Of a stretch of DNA of 64,000 nucleotides, positions 35,117 through 44,149 are shown piece by piece; the first letter of the stretch is position 1; the number at the start of each line of letters is the position of its first letter. The position numbers and the translations under genes were made by a program. The stretch is from positions 1-64,000 of the forward strand of contig CAYOED010000005.1 of NCBI GenBank assembly GCA_964402925.1, given 5' to 3'. The stretch comes from Suilimivivens sp964402925. Lineage in GTDB: Bacteria; Bacillota; Clostridia; Lachnospirales; Lachnospiraceae. The notes under the pieces are model-generated. The model did no database searches. It had not been told where the DNA came from and saw only the letters and a program-made list of their open reading frames with translations.

Positions 35117-35263
35117 TCACTCCTCTTCCGTTTTTGCCTTTTCTAACATCTTTATCAATATATCTGCCATATCTGTCAAATCATGGTTATATATAGCTTC
35201 TTCCGCATCTTCAACTTCAAGACTAGGATGAAATTTCTTTAATTCCTCTTCAAAATCAATCAT
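35117..35263 (-). CDS. Small acidic protein, coupled to folC
   Basis: 48 residues, very acidic and probably helical (MIDFEEELKKFHPSLEVEDA ... DLTDMADILIKMLEKAKTEEE). Its ATG overlaps the folC stop (ATGA) and has GGAG nine bases upstream within folC. Its own stop lies four bases before the TPR gene start, and its last codons supply the GAGGAG Shine-Dalgarno of that gene. This tight packing argues that it is translated. I recognise no family. Confidence 0.7.
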   Translation of the reverse strand: MIDFEEELKKFHPSLEVEDAEEAIYNHDLTDMADILIKMLEKAKTEEE

Positions 35264-36558
35264 TTTAGCTTTCTCCTCATCAGGGACTTCATCTGTCCTA
35301 TCAAATACATTGAACCGGCAATATAAATCACATCCTCATCCTTTTTCAAAGATAAAAGATTACGATATGCCTCCGCGGCATCGATATGGAAACTGCAAGT
35401 CATTTCCGTATATTGCCCCCAAATTGTTTTCAGTTTTTCTATGGATACACTTCTGTCTGTTTCTAAAAGAGTTACAGCTGCCTGATCAAAAAGCCCGGAT
35501 TCTATAATCTTCCGGATTATGACATCATAACGCTTGTCCCGGACAACCCCAAACAGTAAAAACCTTTTTCCTTTACATCTATCCCTTTCAACTGTGCCAA
35601 GAAATGCATCTATTCCATCTTCATTATGTGCGCCATCCAGATAAACCCCTGGAATGGCTTCTTCCATTCTGCCCGGCCAATGGGCAGACCGTAAGCCTTT
35701 CCTAATAGAATCTTCTGTAATTCCTAAATCCTTTAAAGCTTCCAATGCCGCAACTGCCAGCGCTGCATTTTCTGTCTGATACAGCGCAACTGTATTTAAC
35801 AAAAGGCTAACATAATTATAATAACCAGTATGGCACGAAAAATCAATGCTTTTATTGTTTATATTCACATTCAAAATATTGTCTTTTCCGATTATAATCG
35901 CGGGACTTTGTGCTTTTTTAGCATATTCAGTCAAAACCTTTGTGCTCTCCGCCCTTTTATCCATAAAGACCACCGGCACACCCTTCTTTATAATGCCGGC
36001 TTTCTCAGCAGCGATTTCCGCAAGGCTGTTTCCCAGATATTGCATGTGGTCATAACCAATTTCTGTGATTACACACACCTCGGGCTTTTCAATGCAGTTC
36101 GTTGCATCCAGTCTTCCTCCAAGACCGGTTTCCAAAATAATATATTCCGGTTCCTTTTCCTGAAAATACACCATTGCCATCAGAAAAAGGAACTCAAAAA
36201 AAGAGGGATGATTTTTTTCATCTATCTTTTCTATGACCCTGTCAAAACTGCTTACAAACTCTTCTTTTGAAATCATCACATTGTTGACGCTGATCCTCTC
36301 TCGCATAGTCTCCAAATGAGGCGAGATAAACATCCCCACACTGTATCCGCTCTCCATCAAAACAGAACGCAAATAAGCACAAACGGAACCTTTTCCGTTT
36401 GTGCCTGCAACATGAATGATTTTGCTCTTAATTCTGCCGCCGGAAATCTGATCCAGCAATTCTTTCGTATCCTTAAGGGTATGCTTTCCGGCAAACTTAG
36501 GGATTTCAAGAATATATTGCTCTATTTCCTCATATGTTTTCATATTTATACCATGCAT
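35260..36558 (-). CDS. folC: Folylpolyglutamate synthase / dihydrofolate synthase
   Basis: 432 residues; a start five codons later (MKTYEEIEQYI, 36543) is possible, neither having a strong SD. Mur-ligase-type enzyme adding glutamate to folates with ATP. P-loop VAGTNGKGSVCAYLRSVL, then GMFISPHLETMRERI, the ETGLGGRLDATN motif, ITEIGYDHMQYLG and YLDGAHNEDGID are all present. Length is normal. It begins 29 bases after the DUF342 gene stop and is coupled to the small acidic ORF downstream. Confidence 0.95.
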   Translation of the reverse strand: MHGINMKTYEEIEQYILEIPKFAGKHTLKDTKELLDQISGGRIKSKIIHVAGTNGKGSVCAYLRSVLMESGYSVGMFISPHLETMRERISVNNVMISKEEFVSSFDRVIEKIDEKNHPSFFEFLFLMAMVYFQEKEPEYIILETGLGGRLDATNCIEKPEVCVITEIGYDHMQYLGNSLAEIAAEKAGIIKKGVPVVFMDKRAESTKVLTEYAKKAQSPAIIIGKDNILNVNINNKSIDFSCHTGYYNYVSLLLNTVALYQTENAALAVAALEALKDLGITEDSIRKGLRSAHWPGRMEEAIPGVYLDGAHNEDGIDAFLGTVERDRCKGKRFLLFGVVRDKRYDVIIRKIIESGLFDQAAVTLLETDRSVSIEKLKTIWGQYTEMTCSFHIDAAEAYRNLLSLKKDEDVIYIAGSMYLIGQMKSLMRRKLK

Positions 36559-36586
36559 ATCACAAAGCTGCCTGCGTTAATGCTTC

Positions 36587-38161
36587 TTAAGAATACGCAA
36601 TAACACTGCTCTCAATCATGCCTCTTTCCTGATAATACTTCATATAGCAGGTACTTCTTTCAATCGGCATCTGGATTTGAGCAAGGCATACCACTGTACC
36701 TCGGTAAACATTTCCATTTATCACAATCTCCGACTTCTTGCCTTTGGCTATAATCGCTTCACATTTCTCCCGTTCTACCCGGTTTTCCTCAATTTCTTTC
36801 TTCAAAGCTTTTGCTCTGGCCTCGAGATTCTTTATCCTGCTCTCCATTATTTCCGGAATTTTACCGTTTGCCACCTTCTTTTTGTAAAGAAGATCTGAAA
36901 GATTTTCTGAAAGTTCCTGCAATTCTGTGCTTTGTTCCGTCTCTGTCGCTTTGACGGTCTGCAGTCTCGTGTAGACTTCTTTTTCACTTCCTACATGAAC
37001 CATGGTTCTCACCTCTGCCGGGTTTCCGATTTCAGTCGCTGATATCCCCATCATTGCATGTGTGTATCCGCCAATGATGGCACCTTTATTTCCTGTAAGG
37101 ATAACCTGCCCATCAGATGATATTCTTGAATTTAGAATCGTATTTGCCTGCACATTGCCGCCGGCAACAACCACCGTATGCTCAATGAAATCAGCAAAAA
37201 TATTACCTCTTGCAGAAATCTTTGCCCTCTGGGCTCCTTGGATGCCTTTTGTCAAAACGACATCTCCGCCTGCAAATAAATTAACCGCTTCAACCGTTCC
37301 TTTAATTTCAATATTCCTTCCGGCTCGTATCACCACGCCTGCTTCTACGTTGCCGTTGATGACAATATCTCCATAAAATTCAATCTTTCCGGTTATCAAT
37401 GTGACATCCCCATTGATTTCATGCATGGACTGAATGTCTATTTTGCCATTTTTGAATTCAATCTTTCCGTCCTTCTGTGCCAGGTAGACATCAGGGTTAT
37501 CCATGCTGCTGACCACCTGCCCCCGAAGAGGCGGAGCTTCCTTAACCTTCCTTGTCTGCAGGACTCTTCCTCTTACATCATATCCATTCTCTCCCGCCTC
37601 GGCGTGATGATAAATCGCTACCACCTCGTCTTTGCGAACATTCTGAAGTACGCTCATGCTGGTATAATCCACACTGCCGTCAGGCAGGACTTTAGGCGCC
37701 CTATGCTGATCAGGATCGAATTTATACTCATAATACCCATCCTTCCCCTCTATTGCCGGCTGTCCCTTTGCCACCACGATTTCACGCTCATATACCTTTT
37801 TTTTGATCATTGCAACCAGATTGGAGTGATGATACCCAGTAATTATTCCATTCTTTTTAAGGAAATCCATGATTTCCTCCATGGTATATTTTTCTTTTCC
37901 CTCTCCAGGTACAGTCAAATACAGCCACGCGCTCATATCATCTTCTGCAATTTTTACATAAGAACCATTTTCCTCAATACTAAGAGATTTGGAATTAGCT
38001 TCATCTATAATATCACTCAGCATCTGACCTTTCGGGATTGGCTCAGATAACGGCTCCTCACTTTTGGCTGACGATCCTCCATCATCCATAATCAGCGCTT
38101 CCATTTCCTTCCGGAGTTCCGCGATTTCATCTTCTGATAAAAAATCTGTATTACTGCCCAT
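36587..38161 (-). CDS. FapA-like DUF342 protein
   Basis: 524 residues. The N-terminal part (to about 165) is mixed alpha/beta with an acidic start. The middle (about 240-400) is a parallel beta-helix of short glycine-rich rungs (INGDVTLITGKIEFYGDIVI, GNVEAGVVIRAGRNIEIKGT, NLFAGGDVVLTKG), the hallmark of DUF342/FapA. A coiled coil (about 425-480) and a final strand domain follow. FapA affects flagellar assembly in some species, but the domain also occurs in non-motile bacteria and no flagellar gene is near, so the role is open. Confidence 0.88.
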   Translation of the reverse strand: MGSNTDFLSEDEIAELRKEMEALIMDDGGSSAKSEEPLSEPIPKGQMLSDIIDEANSKSLSIEENGSYVKIAEDDMSAWLYLTVPGEGKEKYTMEEIMDFLKKNGIITGYHHSNLVAMIKKKVYEREIVVAKGQPAIEGKDGYYEYKFDPDQHRAPKVLPDGSVDYTSMSVLQNVRKDEVVAIYHHAEAGENGYDVRGRVLQTRKVKEAPPLRGQVVSSMDNPDVYLAQKDGKIEFKNGKIDIQSMHEINGDVTLITGKIEFYGDIVINGNVEAGVVIRAGRNIEIKGTVEAVNLFAGGDVVLTKGIQGAQRAKISARGNIFADFIEHTVVVAGGNVQANTILNSRISSDGQVILTGNKGAIIGGYTHAMMGISATEIGNPAEVRTMVHVGSEKEVYTRLQTVKATETEQSTELQELSENLSDLLYKKKVANGKIPEIMESRIKNLEARAKALKKEIEENRVEREKCEAIIAKGKKSEIVINGNVYRGTVVCLAQIQMPIERSTCYMKYYQERGMIESSVIAYS

Positions 38162-38189
38162 CTTATGCCCTCCCTTCTTTTCTTGTCAT

Positions 38190-38300
38190 AATTTATTTCA
38201 TTATAGTAATTATATTACTAATGTAATTCTATTACTATTATAATATCATTCTCATTGTAATGCCACTATTATTGTAACATCATTACTATCATTGTTGCAA
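38190..38300. other. AT-rich degenerate repeat tract
   Basis: A low-complexity stretch built from variants of ATTACTATTATAAT and CATTGTAAT, repeating at irregular spacing upstream of the DUF342 gene. It contains several -10-like TATAAT strings, so the promoter of that gene probably lies here, but no single one can be chosen. No ORF. Confidence 0.5.
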
Positions 38301-38304
38301 ACAT

Positions 38305-38345
38305 AAAAAAAAGAACCGTAATCTCATATCAAAAATTACGGTTCT
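38305..38345 (-). terminator. Intrinsic terminator of valS
   Basis: AGAACCGTAAT (38312-38322) and ATTACGGTTCT (38335-38345) form a perfect 11-bp stem. On the minus strand it is followed by at least seven T; on the plus strand by TTTTC, so it may work both ways. Confidence 0.9.
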
Positions 38346-38367
38346 TTTCTATTTAACATAAGAATGT

Positions 38368-38392
38368 CTCGCGAAGCGTGGCAGCGTTTGTT
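38368..38392 (+). repeat. Dispersed 25-base repeat, copy 2
   Basis: Plus-strand CTCGCGAAGCGTGGCAGCGT plus TTGTT, one mismatch from copy 1 at 33442-33466. It sits between the valS stop codon and its terminator, in the 3' untranslated region, antisense to valS. Confidence 0.85.
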
Positions 38393-38393
38393 T

Positions 38394-41054
38394 TTATTTC
38401 TGCAGCTGTGCAAGGCGCATTTTAACCTGTTCCATCATCTGCGTATACTTGGTGCGTTTTTCTCTCTCTTCAGAAATCTTTGCTTCCGGTGCCTTGGATA
38501 CAAACTTCTCATTACTCAGCATACCGTTCACCCGGGCAAGTTCTCCCTCAAGTCTTTTTTCCTCTTTTTTAAGACGCTCAATTTCCTGACTTAAATCAAC
38601 CAGTTCCGCAAAAGGAATATAAAGAGTTGCGTTGGCAATCACTACCGATACTGCATCCTCTGCGATACCTGCCTTATCCTTCTGAATGGTTACTTCCGAT
38701 GCATATGCAAGGGAACCGAAAAACAGTCTGCCTTCTGTAAAGGCATTGATGATCGCTTCCTCTTCACTTACCACAAATACCTGTGCCTTTCTGCTGGGAG
38801 CAACATTCATTTCCGTGCGGACATTCCTAATTCCCCTTACCGCTTCCTTGATGATTTCAATATCCTTTTCTTCCTTTTCAAAATTCCATGCAGCCTGATA
38901 CTCGGGCCACTTGGAAATCATGATAGATTCCTCTTCGGACTGCAGTGTACAGAAAATTTCCTCTGTAATGAAAGGCATATATGGATGAAGCAATTTAAGC
39001 GCATAGAGCAGAGCTGTTTTCAGCGTCCAAAGGGCTGCATCCTTACTCATCTGGTCATCCGAATTATAGAGGCGGGGTTTCACCATCTCGATATACCAGT
39101 CGCAGAATTCATCCCAGATAAAGTCATAAACCTTCTGAACCGCAATACCAAGTTCAAAACTGTCCATATTGTCTGTTACGTCTTTGATCAGCGTATTCAG
39201 TTTAGACAGAATCCATTTGTCAACCGGTTCTAAGGAAGGATTTTCCACCTTTAAAGCTTCTTCCGGCATGTTCATCATAATAAAGCGGGAAGCATTCCAT
39301 ATTTTATTTGCAAAATTTCTGCTTGCCTCCACTCTTTCATAGTAGAAGCGCATATCATTGCCGGGCGCATTTCCCGTAATCAGCGTAAGGCGCAGTGCAT
39401 CCGCGCCGTACTGATCGATGATTTCAAGAGGATCAATGCCATTTCCAAGGGATTTACTCATCTTACGTCCCTGTGAATCTCTTACCAGACCATGGAACAA
39501 TACCGTTTTAAACGGTTTCTCACCCATCTGCTCATAACCCGAAAAGATCATACGGATTACCCAGAAGAAAATAATATCATACCCGGTTACCAGCACATCT
39601 GTAGGATAAAAATACTTTAAGTCTTCTGTCTGCTGCGGCCATCCCAAAGTTGAGAAAGGCCAAAGTGCTGAAGAGAACCATGTATCCAGCGTATCCGGAT
39701 CCTGCGTAAAATGATCGCATCCGCACTTAGGACACTTAGAAGGCTCTGCGGCACTTACCACAACTTCTCCGCATTTATTACAGTAATAAGCCGGAATCCG
39801 GTGTCCCCACCAGAGCTGTCTGGAAATACACCAGTCACGGATATTGTCCGTCCAATTAAAATAGGTCTTTTCCATACGTTTCGGTATCAACTGTATATCA
39901 CCGTTTTTCACTGCTTCCACAGCAGGTTTGATCAGTTCCTCCATCTTCACAAACCACTGCTGCTTGATCATAGGCTCGATGGTCGTCTTACACCGATCAT
40001 GAGTTCCTACATTATGGGAATAATCTTCAATCTTTACTAAAAGCCCCATCCCATCCAGTTCTTTTACGATTGCTTCTCTTGCAGCATAGCGGTCCATTCC
40101 GCAGAACTTGCCGCCGTTCTCATTGATGGTGGCATCATCATTCAATATATTGATTTCCGGCAGATTATGGCGCTTGCCGACCTCAAAATCGTTAGGGTCA
40201 TGGGCGGGTGTGATCTTTACTACACCGGTACCGAATTCCATGTCCACATAGGAATCTGCTACCACGGGGATTTCTCTGTTGATAATAGGGAGCATCAGTT
40301 TCTTGCCAACGATATCCTTATACCGCTCATCCTCAGGATTGACCGCCACCGCAGTATCCCCCAGCATGGTTTCCGGTCTGGTGGTTGCAAATTCCACGAA
40401 TCGTGTGGTGCTTACACTGCCGTCCTCTTCAATGACAGGATACTTAATATGCCAGAAATGCCCTGCCTGTTCCGCATATTCCACCTCTGCATCCGATATG
40501 GAAGTATTGCAGACCGGACACCAGTTGATGATGCGGCTCCCTTTATAAATCCAGCCCTTTTCATGCATCTTACAGAATACTTCCGTTACAGCCTTATTAC
40601 AGCCTTCATCCATGGTAAAACGCTCTCTGTCCCAGTCGCAGGAGGAGCCCAGTTTCTTTAGCTGACTGATGATTCTTCCTCCGTATTCCTTTTTCCAGTC
40701 CCATGCACGTGCCAGAAAGCCATCACGTCCAAGATCTTCCTTGCTGATACCCTCTTCCTTCAGCTTTTCGATAATCTTAACTTCAGTTGCAATGCTGGCA
40801 TGATCCGTGCCCGGCTGCCATAGTGCATTATATCCCTGCATCCTCTTAAAGCGGATAAGAATATCCTGCATGGTATTATCCAGTGCATGTCCCATATGAA
40901 GCTGCCCTGTGATATTTGGAGGGGGGATTACAATGGTAAAAGGCGTCTTGGAATGGTCTACTTCGGCATGAAAATATTTCTTTTCCAGCCATTTCTCATA
41001 AATTCTGTCCTCTATTCCTTTAGGATCATAGGTCTTTGCAAGTTCTTTGCTCAT
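38394..41054 (-). CDS. valS: Valyl-tRNA synthetase
   Basis: 886 residues, class I synthetase. PPPNITGQLHMGHALD carries the HIGH motif (HMGH) and GRKMSKSLGN the KMSKS motif. The editing domain lies between, with ATTRPETMLGDTAVAVNPED. A zinc knuckle CNKCGEVVVSAAEPSKCPKC is in the catalytic core. The C-terminal coiled coil (about 815-886) binds tRNA. Length is normal. Control is by the T-box leader upstream, which senses uncharged tRNA, expected to be tRNA-Val. Confidence 0.97.
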   Translation of the reverse strand: MSKELAKTYDPKGIEDRIYEKWLEKKYFHAEVDHSKTPFTIVIPPPNITGQLHMGHALDNTMQDILIRFKRMQGYNALWQPGTDHASIATEVKIIEKLKEEGISKEDLGRDGFLARAWDWKKEYGGRIISQLKKLGSSCDWDRERFTMDEGCNKAVTEVFCKMHEKGWIYKGSRIINWCPVCNTSISDAEVEYAEQAGHFWHIKYPVIEEDGSVSTTRFVEFATTRPETMLGDTAVAVNPEDERYKDIVGKKLMLPIINREIPVVADSYVDMEFGTGVVKITPAHDPNDFEVGKRHNLPEINILNDDATINENGGKFCGMDRYAAREAIVKELDGMGLLVKIEDYSHNVGTHDRCKTTIEPMIKQQWFVKMEELIKPAVEAVKNGDIQLIPKRMEKTYFNWTDNIRDWCISRQLWWGHRIPAYYCNKCGEVVVSAAEPSKCPKCGCDHFTQDPDTLDTWFSSALWPFSTLGWPQQTEDLKYFYPTDVLVTGYDIIFFWVIRMIFSGYEQMGEKPFKTVLFHGLVRDSQGRKMSKSLGNGIDPLEIIDQYGADALRLTLITGNAPGNDMRFYYERVEASRNFANKIWNASRFIMMNMPEEALKVENPSLEPVDKWILSKLNTLIKDVTDNMDSFELGIAVQKVYDFIWDEFCDWYIEMVKPRLYNSDDQMSKDAALWTLKTALLYALKLLHPYMPFITEEIFCTLQSEEESIMISKWPEYQAAWNFEKEEKDIEIIKEAVRGIRNVRTEMNVAPSRKAQVFVVSEEEAIINAFTEGRLFFGSLAYASEVTIQKDKAGIAEDAVSVVIANATLYIPFAELVDLSQEIERLKKEEKRLEGELARVNGMLSNEKFVSKAPEAKISEEREKRTKYTQMMEQVKMRLAQLQK

Positions 41055-41079
41055 AATTACTCTCCTTTGCTTGTCATGT

Positions 41080-41372
41080 AAAAAAGCGCCCTTAACAGAT
41101 TATACTTATCTGCTAAGGGCGCATCTTCTTTTTAGTTGCGCGGTACCACCTTTGTTTATCACTTATGCGATTTCTTTCAAAATCCTATCCGTTAACGGGG
41201 ATAAAGCGTGAAGACTTACTTCTGTTCGGCCTTCCGGTTCCAAAGCTACCTTCCGCATTCCTTTCCTTAAAACCTTCCAGCACTGTGCCGCTTATGTCTC
41301 CGCACAGGGTTTCTTCTCTGACAGGCAGGATATGCGTACTCCTCTTTTTCATTACCTTTATCTGTGAAGTTA
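41080..41372 (-). promoter_or_regulatory. T-box leader of valS
   Basis: The minus strand contains the canonical T-box AAAGGTGGTACCGCG (41139-41153) followed by a strong terminator: GCGCCCTTAGCAGAT-type stem (arms 41108-41122 and 41086-41100) with six T after it. About 220 bases of structured leader lie upstream, enough for stems I-III. Uncharged tRNA pairing with the T-box would form the antiterminator. I could not fix the specifier codon by eye; valine is assumed from the gene. It fills the gene-free stretch 41055-41443. Confidence 0.93.
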
Positions 41373-41377
41373 TTCTT

Positions 41378-41406
41378 ATCTTAGTAGCCATTTGGTTCTT
41401 TGTCAA
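41378..41406 (-). promoter_or_regulatory. Promoter of the valS T-box transcript
   Basis: Minus-strand TTGACA (41401-41406), 17-base spacer, TAAGAT (41378-41383); transcription would begin near 41371, at the leader's 5' end. Confidence 0.8.
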
Positions 41407-41443
41407 GAATGATTTTCTTTTGAAAATTTTATTTATTAATTCA

Positions 41444-42298
41444 TCATAGCCTTTTTTTAACTTTCAAAATCCCTTCCCCATAAATTTCAGACCAGAACTG
41501 CATTGCCATCTGCGCCTCTTCTACGTCTACTCCAACCATTTTAGAAAACTCATACGCGGCTTCGTCCATCTTCCCTTTCTTGCGCAGTGCAGTAATCTGT
41601 TTCACCTCATCGCCATAATATATGATGCCGTAATAATTCACAAACCTCTTCCATGATTTCAAAAAGCGCAGCGGAAAAATCGGTGGGAATAAACCGCTTG
41701 CAATCATCAGATAGCGAATCAGGAAAAATGCCGCCAATCCAGCCCCAAAGTAAAGCAACATTGATTTATCTTCATACTTCTCCCTTGAAAAATATTCAAA
41801 GTCTCCCCGCATATCTACATAAAAAGAGGTGTCCGTCAGAGTATATCCCTCTTCTTTCACCCTCTCCAGCAGTCCATCACTTAACTGTCCCATGACCACT
41901 CTTCCTACCGGCAACACATGATAAATCTCCGAGAAAAAGGAGGCATCGTCCTCATCACTCTCATATTGAGAATGAGGATAGTATTCATCCACCAATATTG
42001 ATTCTCCGGAAGGTAATTCATAGATATGATAATAAACCCCTTTATAGTAAAATGAATCACTAGACATTCTGTCCTCTAAATGAAAGGTAAAGTAATCTTC
42101 CTCCATCATATCCGAAATACTGTCTACTACCGGTGTTCCCTTGCCTGCTGCCGCACCGATTTTCGTATCGGAATACACTGTCTCTTTAGATTTTTCTTCC
42201 AGCCTGTCAATTACCTTTCCTGTTCCCAATTCCACAAGTGATGCGATTCCGAATGCCACAATCAAAGCTATGGCAAAATCAATTCTTATCCTTTTCAT
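41444..42298 (-). CDS. Two-helix membrane protein of unknown function
   Basis: 284 residues. One hydrophobic helix at the N-terminus (about 8-27, IALIVAFGIASLVELGTG), an extracellular mixed domain (about 30-178) with Tyr/Asp/Ser-rich strands, then a second helix near 180-202 (LLYFGAGLAAFFLIRYLMIA). A C-terminal cytoplasmic helical segment ends in VGVDVEEAQMAMQFWSEIYG. I do not recognise the family. A decayed copy of the same C-terminus lies at 43118-43186. It follows the next membrane gene by 29 bases and probably shares its transcript. Confidence 0.8.
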   Translation of the reverse strand: MKRIRIDFAIALIVAFGIASLVELGTGKVIDRLEEKSKETVYSDTKIGAAAGKGTPVVDSISDMMEEDYFTFHLEDRMSSDSFYYKGVYYHIYELPSGESILVDEYYPHSQYESDEDDASFFSEIYHVLPVGRVVMGQLSDGLLERVKEEGYTLTDTSFYVDMRGDFEYFSREKYEDKSMLLYFGAGLAAFFLIRYLMIASGLFPPIFPLRFLKSWKRFVNYYGIIYYGDEVKQITALRKKGKMDEAAYEFSKMVGVDVEEAQMAMQFWSEIYGEGILKVKKRL

Positions 42299-42327
42299 GT
42301 CCCCTCCTCATTGGTTCTCCCATCTAT

Positions 42328-42918
42328 TCAATTTATGAAATCTTCTCCTCCACGGGCAAGTGCAAATTCCGAAAAATCAAAGTAATAGGTCTCCTTATCG
42401 TTACAGCATCCTCTTTTGGGAAGAAAATCCTTGATTCTGACAATGCGGTTTCCACAGTTCTCACATCTGTATCCGCAGACATAGCATCCCCGCCTTCTAC
42501 TTGGAATGGCACTGACTAACGGCACTCTCACCATATTTTCCGCAAGGTAGTGAAGTGGTTCTTTGTAAGTCTCATCTCCTGACGCCGGAATCTGGAAAAT
42601 CCCATCCTCCTCCGTCATGGGACGCATTTTCTTTTTGCACTTTGTGCATACGGTATGGTTCTTCATATCAAGCGATTTTCTTCCCCATAAAAACCCAATC
42701 AGCATTGCCAGAATAATGGGAATTGCAAAAAATCCATTCGCGACCAATGCAGAACTGTCATGCAGCACCCTCTGCATCACAGCGCTCAATATGGCACCTA
42801 TCGGTATTCCCACGAGCCCCGTCACAAGGCTCAAACTAAACAGCACAAGATAACACTGTCCTTTCATCCCCCTGTCTTCTTCTCTGGCAAGAATAATTCT
42901 TCCCTCTTTTGCAGCCAT
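42328..42918 (-). CDS. Membrane protein with zinc-ribbon-like cysteines
   Basis: 196 residues from ATG at 42918, with GGGAGG seven bases upstream; an 11-codon extension has no site. Two hydrophobic helices near 24-50 and 63-82, then a cytoplasmic cysteine-rich region: CTKCKKKM (about 95) and, after 60 residues, CYVCGYRCENCGNRIV. The four CxxC-like pairs suggest one or two zinc sites. Function unknown. First gene of a probable pair with the membrane protein downstream. Confidence 0.75.
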   Translation of the reverse strand: MAAKEGRIILAREEDRGMKGQCYLVLFSLSLVTGLVGIPIGAILSAVMQRVLHDSSALVANGFFAIPIILAMLIGFLWGRKSLDMKNHTVCTKCKKKMRPMTEEDGIFQIPASGDETYKEPLHYLAENMVRVPLVSAIPSRRRGCYVCGYRCENCGNRIVRIKDFLPKRGCCNDKETYYFDFSEFALARGGEDFIN

Positions 42919-43117
42919 GCTGTTCCTCCCTTTAACACTTATCTTTTCCATTCTGGATAATACTTACTTTTCAATCCGCAACATGATTATTATAAATAAT
43001 ACAAATTTGAGAACAAGACTCAAAGCACGAGTGGCAGATTTACAGCATAAACGGCAGATCAACATAATAAAGTCATTTACAATCCGACCTTCCCGTTTTG
43101 TAAACGACTTTCACATT

Positions 43118-43186
43118 TTAATAGCAGTCTTTATACTTTTCAGACCAGAACTACATCGCCATCTGTACCTCTTCTTCGTCCACTCC
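43118..43186 (-). pseudogene. Relic of a paralogue of the 41444-42298 gene
   Basis: Read on the minus strand, 23 codons give GVDEEEVQMAM, a TAG stop, FWSEKYKDCY and a stop. This lines up with GVDVEEAQMAMQFWSEIYG at the C-terminus of the membrane protein at 41444-42298; at DNA level about 50 bases match with a few changes. The stop falls where that gene has CAG. The homology ends just before the mutarotase-like gene stop at 43203, so the rest of the gene was lost or replaced. Confidence 0.75.
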
Positions 43187-43202
43187 TTACCCTTAGCTTA
43201 GT

Positions 43203-44081
43203 TTATAAAATCTCAATCTGATAAGATGCATTCCAAGTTTCTCCGGGCATGAGTATATTTTCCCATTCACGTTCCTTTAATTCCCCTGAAAATTCCTCAT
43301 GGTCGCATCTCCCATACCAAGGTTCAATGCAGATAAAAGGCGCATTCTTTTTAGGCGTAGACCAGATTCCAAATAGGGGAACCTCCATCCTGACCGTAAG
43401 GTATGCCGTCTTGTCCGGTCTGCATAATGATACCTCCTTTGCCTGGTCATGCTCGATTACCAGCGCATCATAATCGAACAGATTCTCTGTGACCTTAAGA
43501 TATCCTTGTTTTAACGCATAGACATCCTTTACATCTGTTGCCAGCCCCTTCTCGCTGACTCTGGTACTCACCACCTTTTCTTCTGTGTCAAAGCGCAGAA
43601 AATAGTCTGTCTGCTTTTCACCTTCCTCCAGGGGACAATTGAATGCCGGATGACCTCCAATAGAAAAGGGCAGTTCTTCACTGCCCGGATTTTCCACCTG
43701 CCAACATACCTCTACACCTGCCTCCATTAGACGATAGCCAAGCTTCAGCACAAATTCATAGGGATACTTCTCTCTTGATTCCTCACTGTCCTGCAGAACA
43801 AACCAAATCTCATCATCAGTCTGCGAAAGAAGATCAAATTCCATATCTCTGGCAAACCCATGCTGTCCCATAGAATAGGTCCGCTCCTTCGTCCGGTACT
43901 CTTTGTTTTTTACCCCTCCAACAAAGGGAAACAGTACAGGCGAAGTCCTTCCCCAGAAAGCCGGATCTGCCTTCCACAGATATTCTGTCCCTGTACTCCG
44001 CTTTTTAAGGGATTTTAATTCCGCCCCTTTTGAATGAATCTCAATCTCCACTACATCATTGTTCAAATGATAAATTGCCAT
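43203..44081 (-). CDS. Aldose 1-epimerase-like protein (LacX type)
   Basis: 292 residues, galactose mutarotase-like beta-sandwich. FSIGGHPAFNCPL carries the conserved His-Pro, VLFPFVGGVKNKEY is the substrate-side loop and CIEPWYGRCDHE matches the CxEPWxGxxD motif. LacX-like members probably interconvert sugar anomers; the sugar is not evident. The 3' end abuts the pseudogene relic. Confidence 0.88.
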   Translation of the reverse strand: MAIYHLNNDVVEIEIHSKGAELKSLKKRSTGTEYLWKADPAFWGRTSPVLFPFVGGVKNKEYRTKERTYSMGQHGFARDMEFDLLSQTDDEIWFVLQDSEESREKYPYEFVLKLGYRLMEAGVEVCWQVENPGSEELPFSIGGHPAFNCPLEEGEKQTDYFLRFDTEEKVVSTRVSEKGLATDVKDVYALKQGYLKVTENLFDYDALVIEHDQAKEVSLCRPDKTAYLTVRMEVPLFGIWSTPKKNAPFICIEPWYGRCDHEEFSGELKEREWENILMPGETWNASYQIEIL

Positions 44082-44149
44082 ATCTCTCTCCTTTCATACC
44101 CCTATACTAATTATGATGCCCATGTCCATTCGGATACATGCCTTGGTCC

